A DNA stretch of 64,000 bases from assembly GCF_003628755.1 (NCBI RefSeq), contig NZ_CP029256.1, forward strand, positions 2,065,585-2,129,584. The letters are read 5' to 3'. The notes under the pieces were generated by a model. The model searched no databases. It saw nothing but the letters and a program-made list of their open reading frames with translations, and was not told where the DNA came from. This document shows, piece after piece, positions 43,643 to 51,178 of this stretch. The stretch is from Christensenella minuta. GTDB taxonomy: Bacteria; Bacillota; Clostridia; Christensenellales; Christensenellaceae. Within the stretch, counting starts at the first letter, position 1; the number at the start of each line of letters is the position of its first letter. The translations under genes were made by a program, and so were the position numbers.

Positions 43643-44641
43643 TTAGCGGGCCGCGCGTTTTTTGCGTACGCTGTCGAGCGCAACCGCGCCGATGATAATC
43701 AGGCCCAGGATAACCGTCTGCCAGTAGCCGGAAACCGCAAGCTGCGTGAACATATTTTTCAATATGCCCATCAGTGCCGCGCCGACGACTACGCCGAGTA
43801 TATTTCCTTCGCCGCCCGTCATCGAAATGCCGCCGATAACCGCTGCAGCGATAACGTCCAGCTCGTAGCCTTTGCCAAAGGACGGGTCCGCGCTGTTCAT
43901 TTGCCCGACGAGGAGCAGCGCGCATACGCCGGCCAGGAAGCCTTCGATCACATATACGAGCGTCAAAATCTTATCTACGTTAATACCGGACAGTTTTGCC
44001 GCCGGAGCGCTGTTACCGACCGCGTAGATGTTCCTGCCGGTCATGGTATTGTTCGCGAATATGAAGCCGATCACGACGATCACGGCCATCACGATGACGG
44101 TAACCGGAACCGGCCCGATATAACCGCCGCCAAATACGGAAATCCATGTGGGTTCATACCGAATCGGCGAACCGTTGGTGATGAGCAGCGCGACGCCCTG
44201 CCCGACGCTCATCATGCCCAGCGTGGCGATGAACGGCGGAAGGCCGACTTTGGAAACGAGCAGGCCGTTTGCCAGGCCGAACGCGGTACCCATGCCGAGG
44301 ATCAGCAGCAATACCACGATGCCGGGAAGCGCGTAATCGGTCGCACGGGCAAAATATGTGCCGAATGCAGCCGACGCCGCGATGACCGACCCGACCGAAA
44401 GGTCGATGCCCGTCGTAATGATGATAAGGCCCATACCGACCGCGAGGATTGCGTTCAGCGAGAACTGCCTGATGATAACAAAAATATTCGTTGTCGTCGG
44501 AAATGTGGCTGGCCGCAGGATGCACATGATTACAAACAGTGCGATCAGCGCGACGAGAGCCGTCATTTCCGGCTTTGCCATTAGCTTTTTGAATGTACCG
44601 CTTTTTCTCGCGGCAAGTTCCGTTCCGGTTTGATTCCTCAT
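43643..44641 (-). CDS. Ribose-type sugar ABC transporter permease (RbsC-like)
   Basis: 332 residues with about ten membrane segments. The motifs TGIDLSVGSVIAASAAFG and GGISMTGGEGNILGVVVGAALMG define the RbsC/BPD_transp_2 family. It forms the channel for the receptor and ATPase encoded next. The gene follows the SDR gene by 88 bases. Confidence 0.92.
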   Translation of the reverse strand: MRNQTGTELAARKSGTFKKLMAKPEMTALVALIALFVIMCILRPATFPTTTNIFVIIRQFSLNAILAVGMGLIIITTGIDLSVGSVIAASAAFGTYFARATDYALPGIVVLLLILGMGTAFGLANGLLVSKVGLPPFIATLGMMSVGQGVALLITNGSPIRYEPTWISVFGGGYIGPVPVTVIVMAVIVVIGFIFANNTMTGRNIYAVGNSAPAAKLSGINVDKILTLVYVIEGFLAGVCALLLVGQMNSADPSFGKGYELDVIAAAVIGGISMTGGEGNILGVVVGAALMGILKNMFTQLAVSGYWQTVILGLIIIGAVALDSVRKKRAAR

Positions 44642-44729
44642 AATTTTCCTCCCTATAATGCCAGGGCAGACCGCCCTAATATATCATCGTACGGCAGAGC
44701 GCCGCAGTATGAACAAAAAATGCCTGTGC

Positions 44730-45509
44730 TTACCAGCAGGTATAGGCGCCGTCCACCGGGATAGCCGCCCCCGTGGTAAAGGTGGACGCGTCGCTGGCGA
44801 GGTAGAGCACTACGCCCTGCAGCTCGTCGGGCGTACCCGGCCGCTTCATCGGCGACATTGCCATCCACCGGTCGACCCACTCGCCTCCGTCTGCAAAAAA
44901 CTTTTTCGTCATTTCCGTTTGCATATAACCGGGGCAAATCGCGTTCACGCGTATATTGCGGGGCGCCCATTCGCACGCAAGGCTTTTTGTCAGATGGATC
45001 ACGCCCGCCTTGGATGCGTTGTAGGAGGTTTGCGGCTGCGGCGTATTGACGATCAGTCCGGACATGGACGCCGTATTGATAATATTGCCGTATCCCTGCT
45101 TAATCATTGCGCGTCCCGCCGCCTGTGCGCCGAAAAACACGCCGTTGAGGTTGATGTTAACCACCGTGAGCCATTCCTCCGGCGTTACGTCTTCAGCGGG
45201 AATATGCTTTACGATGCCCGCATTGTTAATCATCACATCGATTTTGCCGAATGTATTTACCGTATATTCCACCAGTTTTTGGTTGTCTTCCGGCGAAGCG
45301 ACGTCGCACTTCACCGCCTCGGCCCGTACGCCGTAGGTCTTCGCGATCTTCTTTGCGGTCTCGGCCGCCAGATCCATATTGATCTCGCCGATCACGATAT
45401 CCGCCCCCGCCGACGCGAGCGCTTCCGCCATCGCCTGCCCGAGGCCTTGCGCGGCGCCGGTCACAACACCGGCTTTTCCCTTCATCGAAAACCTGTCGAT
45501 TACGTTCAT
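44730..45509 (-). CDS. Short-chain dehydrogenase/reductase, first gene of the sugar operon
   Basis: 259 residues. VVTGAAQGLGQAMAEAL, NNAGI, Ser in NTASMSG and YNASK are all present, so it should be active. The segment GEINMDLAAE after strand two suggests NAD(H). Relatives include gluconate 5-dehydrogenase, sorbitol and other polyol dehydrogenases. As the first gene, after a 340-base leader, it may perform the first oxidation or reduction of the imported compound. The GGAGG site lies 10 bases before the ATG. Confidence 0.9.
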   Translation of the reverse strand: MNVIDRFSMKGKAGVVTGAAQGLGQAMAEALASAGADIVIGEINMDLAAETAKKIAKTYGVRAEAVKCDVASPEDNQKLVEYTVNTFGKIDVMINNAGIVKHIPAEDVTPEEWLTVVNINLNGVFFGAQAAGRAMIKQGYGNIINTASMSGLIVNTPQPQTSYNASKAGVIHLTKSLACEWAPRNIRVNAICPGYMQTEMTKKFFADGGEWVDRWMAMSPMKRPGTPDELQGVVLYLASDASTFTTGAAIPVDGAYTCW

Positions 45510-45611
45510 GAATTTGATTCCTCCAAATTTTTTGTTTTCTGCCCTTACGTACGGTAAAAAAACTACACATTATTTACCATGCTGAATTGCGCGGAAAATA
45601 AAAAAAAGCAA

Positions 45612-45635
45612 TAAAAAAACGCAGGATTTCCTGCG
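45612..45635 (-). terminator. Terminator hairpin inside the sugar operon leader
   Basis: On the minus strand CGCAGGAAATCCTGCG is followed by TTTTTTTATT, a compact and typical intrinsic terminator about 100 bases before the first start codon. Confidence 0.82.
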
Positions 45636-45830
45636 ATTCTTCATTGCCCCGGTACCCAAATTGTTATGGACAGAAATCTGTACTTAATCGTTCAGGCGTC
45701 ATACCGGACACGATCTTCCGGACCGCGGCGGCCTCCTCAACTTTTGGCGCCGGTATGTAATTTGTTGCTTTCTGGTTTCTATCTATAAAATAAAAAATTT
45801 AAATACTTCATCATCGAACGGCCATTCGTT

Positions 45831-45842
45831 TGGAACGTTCCA
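45831..45842. promoter_or_regulatory. Palindromic operator TGGAACGTTCCA
   Basis: A perfect 12-base palindrome with the central CG common to LacI-family operators. It is flanked by a direct repeat CATTCGTTT (45823-45831 and 45841-45849). It lies just downstream of the minus-strand promoter. The LacI-SBP fusion protein of this operon is the likely binder (inference). Confidence 0.65.
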
Positions 45843-45859
45843 TTCGTTTTGTTGGTTGT

Positions 45860-45888
45860 ATTCTATCACACGGTTTTTTTAAAAGCAA
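45860..45888 (-). promoter_or_regulatory. Promoter of the sugar operon (TTGCTT-17-TAGAAT)
   Basis: On the minus strand -35 TTGCTT at 45888-45883, a 17-base spacer, and -10 TAGAAT at 45865-45860. The perfect palindrome at 45831-45842 lies about 12-22 bases after the expected start, a position suited to repression. Confidence 0.7.
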
Positions 45889-45915
45889 TAGCTTTTTAGA
45901 AATTTCCCAAATTTT

Positions 45916-45931
45916 TTTGGAACGTTCAAAA
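45916..45931. promoter_or_regulatory. Second operator-like palindrome, TTTGGAACGTTCAAA core
   Basis: It contains GGAACGTTC like the first operator and is palindromic over at least 18 bases with one mismatch. Its centre is 87 bases from the centre of the first copy. It lies between the two divergent promoters, just upstream of the plus-strand -35 box. Confidence 0.6.
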
Positions 45932-45937
45932 AAGTAA

Positions 45938-45967
45938 TTGACAAGCCCTATCCCCCCTTGCTAAAAT
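45938..45967 (+). promoter_or_regulatory. Promoter of the divergent SDR gene (TTGACA-18-TAAAAT)
   Basis: -35 TTGACA at 45938-45943, an 18-base spacer, -10 TAAAAT at 45962-45967. It gives a leader of about 107 bases before the gene at 46082. The second palindrome lies 7 bases upstream of the -35 box. Confidence 0.75.
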
Positions 45968-46081
45968 GAAATAAATTTTAAGAGTTATGTTCTAAATTAT
46001 CATTTTTATGTGAAAACATTGTTTTAATCGCGGATAGTCAGAATCTCTCTTAGAGTAAATCAATTCGACGAGGTGAAAAAA

Positions 46082-46867
46082 ATGAGTGAACAAAGGGTTG
46101 CAATCATAACAGGCGGAACGCGCGGTATGGGTAAGAGCATGAGCCTTGCGCTTGCGGAAAGAGGCGATATCGTAATCGCGGTTTACCGTTCCGACGGAAA
46201 GAGCGCGGCGCAGGTGAAGGGCGAGCTGAAAAAGCTTTCGCCGAAGTCGGACGTAATCCAGGGGGACGTAAGCAAAAAAGCGGATGTGGAAAGGATCGTA
46301 GGGACGGTCGGCGAGCGCTTCGGACGCATCGATATCCTTGTCAATAACGCGGGTATTTTTGATTTTGCCTTCCTTGAGGATATGACGGAGGACGACCTCG
46401 ACCGCTATTTGAGCATTAATTTCAAGAGCCAGTTCCTGATGACGCAGGCTGCCGCTCCCTATATGAAAAAGCACCAATATGGCAGAATCGTGAACGCATC
46501 TTCGATCTCCGCGACGATCGCGGACGTCGGCCTTGTGGGCTACGGATGCAGCAAAGCGGCGGTCAACATGTTTACCAAGATCATGTCTGCTGAGCTTGCG
46601 CCTTACGGCATCACGGTGAACGCCTATGCACCTGGAATCATCCATACGGATATGACGGATGGGATGATCCGCGAGCGCGGTGACGAGCAGGTAAAGCAGA
46701 TTGCCCTCAAACGCTTCGGCACAGGTGAAGAAGCTGCGGCGCTGGTCGCGTTTCTCGCCTCTCCCGAGGCAGGCTACGTGACGGGAGAGATTATTGGCGT
46801 GGACGGCGGCTTTTTTAAGGTACAGAATCCATACCGTGCGCATGAATATGCAAGCACAGGGAAATAA
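46082..46867 (+). CDS. Short-chain dehydrogenase/reductase (FabG-like), divergent from the sugar operon
   Basis: 261 residues from ATG 46082, with GAGG at a good distance; a GTG three codons upstream overlaps that site. IITGGTRGMGKSMSLAL, NNAGIF, Ser in NASSIS and YGCSK are present. FabG-like SDRs act on sugars, polyols or acyl chains. The shared operators and promoter region suggest it works with the minus-strand sugar operon, giving three SDRs in one locus. Two terminators follow. Confidence 0.9.
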   Translation: MSEQRVAIITGGTRGMGKSMSLALAERGDIVIAVYRSDGKSAAQVKGELKKLSPKSDVIQGDVSKKADVERIVGTVGERFGRIDILVNNAGIFDFAFLEDMTEDDLDRYLSINFKSQFLMTQAAAPYMKKHQYGRIVNASSISATIADVGLVGYGCSKAAVNMFTKIMSAELAPYGITVNAYAPGIIHTDMTDGMIRERGDEQVKQIALKRFGTGEEAAALVAFLASPEAGYVTGEIIGVDGGFFKVQNPYRAHEYASTGK

Positions 46868-46893
46868 CGGCTGTTCTTCCCGGGCCGTTTTTT
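46866..46893 (+). terminator. First terminator after the divergent SDR gene
   Basis: AACGG and CCGTT pair with an inner CCCGGG-containing loop and are followed by TTTT. It is a small hairpin directly at the stop codon. Confidence 0.55.
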
Positions 46894-46902
46894 GGCTGCA
46901 CG

Positions 46903-46942
46903 AAAAAAGGCAGGCTCCGCTTATACGGCCGCCTGCCTTTTT
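46903..46942 (+). terminator. Second terminator after the divergent SDR gene
   Basis: AAAAAAGGCAGGC and GCCTGCCTTTTT form a 12-base stem with a 15-base loop and flanking A and T runs, so it may work on both strands. Confidence 0.85.
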
Positions 46943-47092
46943 GTATCGCTTATTTTGTTCATCGCGCCAACAGGCCCGCCCGGTAACCAAGGTGTTTTCC
47001 CAGCGCCTCCTTGAGACCCTCCGCACAAGCCGCCTTTGGTAATGCTGCTTATATTCGTGCCCGCCGATATACTTCCCGCGGCCAAATCGCAA

Positions 47093-47118
47093 TTAAAAAG
47101 ACCGGATCGACCGGTCTT
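47093..47118 (-). terminator. Intrinsic terminator after lepB
   Basis: On the minus strand AAGACCGG, TCGA, CCGGTCTT, then TTTAATT, about 20 bases after the lepB stop. Confidence 0.88.
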
Positions 47119-47137
47119 CCATCGTTCCCGGTAAAAT

Positions 47138-47692
47138 TTATGCGCCGTCAAGGCCGCGGATCTCATCGAATGGGAAAATCACCGCCATGGCATGCCCCAC
47201 GATCTGGTCATGACGGATCGGCCCTACCATCCGGCTGTCCATAGAATTCGCGCGGTTATCGCCCATGACAAACACCGTATCCCCGGGCACGGTGACTGCC
47301 TCCATATCCGCATAGGGCTGCTCGCCGGTGTATTCCTCGCTCAGCGCTTCCCCGTTGATATAAACCGTGCTGTCCCGGATTTCCACCGTTTCCCCGGGCA
47401 GGCCGATGGCGCGCTTCACGTAATTATTGTTCGTCCCGTCCGAATAGTGCACGATGATAATATCGCCGCGCTCGGGAAGCCCCGCATAGCGGCTGACCTT
47501 TTCGACCGCGAGCCGTTCGTCCGTGTGCAGGGTGGGCTGCATGGAGGGTCCGTCCACCAATATGATCTCAAACAGGAATGCCCGCACCAAAAACGCCACG
47601 GCAACAGCGATCCCGATCGCAAGCACCCAACCCCATATGTTTTTTGATTTCTCCTGACGTTTTTTGGCCACTCTCGACTCGGTTTCTGTCAT
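47138..47692 (-). CDS. lepB: Signal peptidase I
   Basis: 184 residues. A basic N-terminus and one membrane segment (about 22-42) are followed by the catalytic Ser in GPSMQPTL, Lys in NNNYVKRAIGLPGE, and the GDNRANSMDSR box. It removes signal peptides of exported proteins at the outer face of the membrane. It stands between two terminators, so it is a single-gene unit. Confidence 0.95.
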   Translation of the reverse strand: MTETESRVAKKRQEKSKNIWGWVLAIGIAVAVAFLVRAFLFEIILVDGPSMQPTLHTDERLAVEKVSRYAGLPERGDIIIVHYSDGTNNNYVKRAIGLPGETVEIRDSTVYINGEALSEEYTGEQPYADMEAVTVPGDTVFVMGDNRANSMDSRMVGPIRHDQIVGHAMAVIFPFDEIRGLDGA

Positions 47693-47771
47693 AACATCCG
47701 TCTGCCTTCTTCATCTGTTTTCTTACGTCTGATTATACCACAGAACCGGCGGGGCCGGCGTGAATAATTTG

Positions 47772-47805
47772 TAAAAACCGCCGAAGGCGTCTGCCCCCGG
47801 CGGTC
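47772..47805 (-). terminator. Intrinsic terminator after glmS
   Basis: On the minus strand ACCGCC and GGCGGT pair around a longer partly paired loop (GGGGGCAGACGCCTTC) and are followed by TTTT. Confidence 0.82.
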
Positions 47806-47826
47806 CGGTTCTCCAAAAGGCCGTAT

Positions 47827-49653
47827 TTATTCCACAGTCACGCTTTTCGCGAGATTCCTCGGTTTATCCACGTCGCAGCCCTTCTGCACGGACATATAGT
47901 AGGCGAAAATCTGCATCGGGATAATAGATGTGATCGTCGCCTCGAAATCGATGGCGTCGGGCACGGTAACGATCTTATCCGCCACGTCCTTGACCAGGTC
48001 CTGATATTTCTCCTGGGTGACCACCATAACGACCGCACCGCGCGACGTAACCTCTTTTACGTTACTCAGGCATTTTTCGATCAAGTCGCCCTGCGTGAGA
48101 ACCGCGACAACCAGCGTTCCTTCTTCCACCAACGCGATGGTGCCGTGCTTAAGCTCTCCGCCCGCATATGCCTCGGAATGGATATAACTGATCTCTTTGA
48201 GTTTCAACGAGCCTTCCATAGCCATCGCATAATCGAGCCCGCGGCCGATATAGAACACGCTGTGCTCTGTGAAATGCTCGTAGGCAAATTTTTGCAGCAA
48301 CTCCTTGTTTTGGATCACCTTCTCCGCATTTTCCGGAACTTTCTGAAGTTCCGCGACATACGTGTGGTATTCTTCCTTCGTGATCCCGCCCTTTGCATAT
48401 GCAAGCTTTAACGCAAACATGTAAAGCGCCATCAGCTGCGTTGTATATGCCTTGGTGGACGCGACCGCAATTTCAAGCCCCGCGCGCGTATACAGCACCT
48501 TATCCGCCTCACGCGCAATGGTAGAGCCAACGACGTTCGCAATCGCAAGCACGAACGCCCCGCGGCTTTTCGCCTCCCTGAGCGCGGCGATGGTGTCCGC
48601 CGTTTCGCCCGACTGGCTGACCACAATCACAAAATTGTCCTGATCTATGATCGGGTTCTTATACCGGAATTCCGAAGCGATCTCCACCTCTACCGGGACG
48701 CGCGCAAACCGCTCGATGATATATTTTCCCACATAAGACGCGTGGTATGCGGTGCCGCACGCAATGATCGTAATTTTCCTGATCCCCGCGAGCATAGCGT
48801 CGTCGATCCCGATCTCGTCAAAATTGATCTCTCCGTCTTTCACGCGCGGATTGAGCGTATCCGCGAGTGCGCGCGGCTGTTCCTCGATCTCCTTGAGCAT
48901 GAAATGCGGATAGCCCGCTTTTTCCGCCTGCGAGACATCCCATTCCACGGTGAACACGTCGCGGTTGACCGGGTTCAGCACCTCGTCGTACAGCATGACC
49001 TCGTCCTTCTTCACAACGGCGATCTCGCCGTTGTTCAGGAAGTATACGTCGCGCGTATATTCAAGAATCGCGGGAATATCCGACGCGATCAGGTTCTCGT
49101 TCTTGCCCACGCCCACAACGAGGGGGCTGTCTTTACGGACCGCGACGATCTCGTCCGGGAATCGTTCGCATATGACGCCCAGGGCATAGCTCCCCTTGAG
49201 CTTGGAGATCGCCTGGGAAACGGCCTCCTTGAGGTCGTCCTTCAGGTAATAAGCAATCAGGTGGGCAATGATCTCCGTATCCGTTTCCGAAACAAAAGAA
49301 ACGCCCTTTCTCGTAAGCCATTCCCGCAGTTGCAGGTAATTTTCAATGATGCCGTTGTGCACGATGGCGAGGTCTCCCGCCTCATTGATATGGGGATGGG
49401 CGTTCTTTTGGTTGGGCTCACCGTGCGTCGCCCAGCGCGTATGCCCGATGCCGACGGTGTGCTCCGCACATTTGCCCGCCACCATTTTCTCAAGCCCGGC
49501 AAGCTTGCCCTTTTCCTTATAGAGGGTCATTCTCCCATCGTCAAGATACGCGATCCCCGCGCTGTCGTAGCCGCGGTACTCGAGTTTCTGCAAACCGCCG
49601 ATCAAAACCGGGATAACGTTCCTATCCCCTATATATCCAACTATTCCGCACAT
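47827..49653 (-). CDS. glmS: Glutamine-fructose-6-phosphate aminotransferase
   Basis: 608 residues from ATG 49653 (AGGAGAGG site), so that Cys2 becomes the N-terminal nucleophile (MCGIVGYIG). The glutaminase domain fills the first 240 residues; two SIS domains follow (SQSGETADTIAALREA; ARAGLEIAVASTKAYT-like TRAGLEIAVASTKAYT). The C-terminus ends SVTVE as in the family. It makes glucosamine 6-phosphate for peptidoglycan and for the amino sugars of the polysaccharide. The leader is only about 40 bases, too short for a glmS ribozyme. Confidence 0.97.
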   Translation of the reverse strand: MCGIVGYIGDRNVIPVLIGGLQKLEYRGYDSAGIAYLDDGRMTLYKEKGKLAGLEKMVAGKCAEHTVGIGHTRWATHGEPNQKNAHPHINEAGDLAIVHNGIIENYLQLREWLTRKGVSFVSETDTEIIAHLIAYYLKDDLKEAVSQAISKLKGSYALGVICERFPDEIVAVRKDSPLVVGVGKNENLIASDIPAILEYTRDVYFLNNGEIAVVKKDEVMLYDEVLNPVNRDVFTVEWDVSQAEKAGYPHFMLKEIEEQPRALADTLNPRVKDGEINFDEIGIDDAMLAGIRKITIIACGTAYHASYVGKYIIERFARVPVEVEIASEFRYKNPIIDQDNFVIVVSQSGETADTIAALREAKSRGAFVLAIANVVGSTIAREADKVLYTRAGLEIAVASTKAYTTQLMALYMFALKLAYAKGGITKEEYHTYVAELQKVPENAEKVIQNKELLQKFAYEHFTEHSVFYIGRGLDYAMAMEGSLKLKEISYIHSEAYAGGELKHGTIALVEEGTLVVAVLTQGDLIEKCLSNVKEVTSRGAVVMVVTQEKYQDLVKDVADKIVTVPDAIDFEATITSIIPMQIFAYYMSVQKGCDVDKPRNLAKSVTVE

Positions 49654-49696
49654 AATACCTCTCCTGTTTTTACCGATTGAAGTCAATACATATTGT

Positions 49697-49702
49697 ATTA
49701 TA
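49697..49702 (-). promoter_or_regulatory. -10 box of the glmS promoter
   Basis: A perfect TATAAT on the minus strand in an AT-rich stretch, about 45 bases before the glmS start. The -35 region (TTTATT type) is weak. Confidence 0.55.
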
Positions 49703-49761
49703 TCTTATTTGAAATAAAAAATAAATAAAAATCCGTGCCTGTGCGGCAAATGCCGCGGCAT

Positions 49762-49790
49762 AAAAAAGGAACGCCTCCCGGCGCTCCTTC
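49762..49790 (-). terminator. Intrinsic terminator after glmM
   Basis: On the minus strand AAGGAGCGCC and GGCGTTCCTT form the stem with one mismatch and a GGGA loop, followed by TTTTA. It begins about 9 bases after the glmM stop. Confidence 0.88.
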
Positions 49791-49798
49791 CGTCGCTT

Positions 49799-51145
49799 TT
49801 ATTTCAGGCGCTTTTCAATCAGCTTGGCCACTGCCACGGCCTGCTTCGTAATCGCCTCTTTATCCTTGCCTTCAATCATGACGCGAACCATGGGCTCTGT
49901 GCCCGAAGTACGGATCAGCACCCGGCCCTCGCCGTGAAAATCCTGCTCCAGCTTTTTGATCGCTGCAAGGATCTCCTCGTCTTTATCGTAATCGTGCTTT
50001 TTCTCGTCGCTGACATAGGCGTTTACAAGCACCTGCGGATAGGTGCTGACCGGCCTCGCCAGCCGCGCGAGCGGTTTATCCTGCCGTTTCATTACCGACA
50101 TCAGCTGCACGCCCGAAAGGATCCCGTCTCCCGTAGTGTTGTGATCGAGGAAAATAATATGCCCCGATTGTTCACCGCCGAAATTATAACCGTTCGCCAG
50201 CATTTCTTCGAGCACATAACGGTCGCCCACACCCGTACGCACAAGACTGATCCCGTTTTCCCGCAGGGTCGCCTCCATGCCCATATTGCTCATAACCGTC
50301 GCAACTACCGTATCCTTATTGAGGACGCCGCGCTCTTTCATGTCGATTGCACAGATCGCCATCACCTTGTCGCCGTCTACAATACTGCCGTGTTCGTCCA
50401 CCGCGATCAGGCGGTCTGCATCGCCGTCAAAGGCGAGCCCCACGTCCGCGCCAAGCTCGGACACCAGCCTGCACAACTGGTCCGGATGGGTGGACCCGCA
50501 GTTCTCATTGATATTCGTACCGTCCGGCATGTTGTAGTAGGGGATGACCTCCGCGCCGAGCAGCTTAAAGATCCACGGAGCGACTTCGCTTGCCGCGCCG
50601 TTGGCGCAGTCGAGAACCACCTTCATTCCATCGAGGCGCACATCCGTCGTTTCCACCACAAAGTCCATATAGTCCTGTGCCGCTTTTTTCAGGCGTACCC
50701 GCCGCCCGATTTTCTTGCCCGTAGGCTGCGGGATGGTCTCCGAGCCGTTCATGATGATATCTTCGATACGGTCCTCGATTTCATCCGCCAGTTTGTAGCC
50801 GCTGGAATTGAAAAATTTGATTCCGTTATACTCCACCGTATTGTGCGACGCTGAGATGACGACCCCCGCGTCGTAGCCGGAATGCCGGGTCAGATATGCG
50901 ATTGCCGACGTAGGCAGCGTACACGCCACCACCGCCTCCGCACCCGCCGAACAAATACCCGCCACAAGCGCGGATTCCAGCATATCGCCCGAACCCCGCG
51001 TATCTTTTCCGATCAATATCCTTGCGCTGTGAAGCTCGTTAGTCAGGCAATACGCACCCGCGCGCCCCAAGTCGTACGCCAGCCTGGATGTGAGTTTTTC
51101 ATTCGCAATGCCGCGCACTCCGTCCGTACCGAATAGTCGTGCCAT
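49799..51145 (-). CDS. glmM: Phosphoglucosamine mutase
   Basis: 448 residues. The phosphorylated Ser lies in VVISASHNTVEYNG; metal-binding DGDADR and the phosphate-binding RTSGTEPMVRVM near the C-terminus are present. It converts glucosamine 6-phosphate to the 1-phosphate, the step after GlmS toward UDP-GlcNAc. The neighbouring glmS has a separate promoter. Confidence 0.97.
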   Translation of the reverse strand: MARLFGTDGVRGIANEKLTSRLAYDLGRAGAYCLTNELHSARILIGKDTRGSGDMLESALVAGICSAGAEAVVACTLPTSAIAYLTRHSGYDAGVVISASHNTVEYNGIKFFNSSGYKLADEIEDRIEDIIMNGSETIPQPTGKKIGRRVRLKKAAQDYMDFVVETTDVRLDGMKVVLDCANGAASEVAPWIFKLLGAEVIPYYNMPDGTNINENCGSTHPDQLCRLVSELGADVGLAFDGDADRLIAVDEHGSIVDGDKVMAICAIDMKERGVLNKDTVVATVMSNMGMEATLRENGISLVRTGVGDRYVLEEMLANGYNFGGEQSGHIIFLDHNTTGDGILSGVQLMSVMKRQDKPLARLARPVSTYPQVLVNAYVSDEKKHDYDKDEEILAAIKKLEQDFHGEGRVLIRTSGTEPMVRVMIEGKDKEAITKQAVAVAKLIEKRLK

Positions 51146-51178
51146 AAATTATATACCCCTTTGATCCTGATTGAATAT

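Larger units (their letters stand above)
45510..45853 (-). promoter_or_regulatory. Long structured leader of the sugar operon with internal terminator
   Basis: From the predicted start of transcription near 45853 to the first ATG there are about 340 bases. They contain an 8-base perfect stem (minus strand CATACCGG at 45757-45750 with CCGGTATG at 45707-45700) enclosing about 42 bases. A second TACCGG (45654-45649) can compete for the same arm, and an ACAGA/TCTGT hairpin lies between. A terminator hairpin follows at 45612-45635. The arrangement resembles attenuation or a riboswitch, but I recognise no known class. No convincing leader peptide is seen. Confidence 0.5.

Noticed and set aside
45664-45702. 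Twelve-codon leader peptide (ATG to TAA) in the sugar operon leader
   Set aside because: The nearest GAGGAGG is 29 bases away, too far to serve it, and there is no run of regulatory codons.
45695-45775. Possible HDV-like self-cleaving ribozyme on the plus strand (GGCCTCCTC and GGCGCCGG resemble the HDV core, with an 8-base pairing)
   Set aside because: The 3' part needed for P2, P4 and the catalytic Cys loop is AT-rich and does not pair; the resemblance comes from the stem and from the complement of a GAGGAGG sequence.
45510-45853. T-box, cobalamin, ZTP, guanidine or THF riboswitch in the sugar operon leader
   Set aside because: The conserved core sequences of these classes are not present.
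46943-47092. Minus-strand frame with a Gly-rich stretch between two terminators
   Set aside because: It overlaps the lepB end, has no start with a ribosome binding site and lies beyond the lepB terminator; only a chance frame can be claimed.
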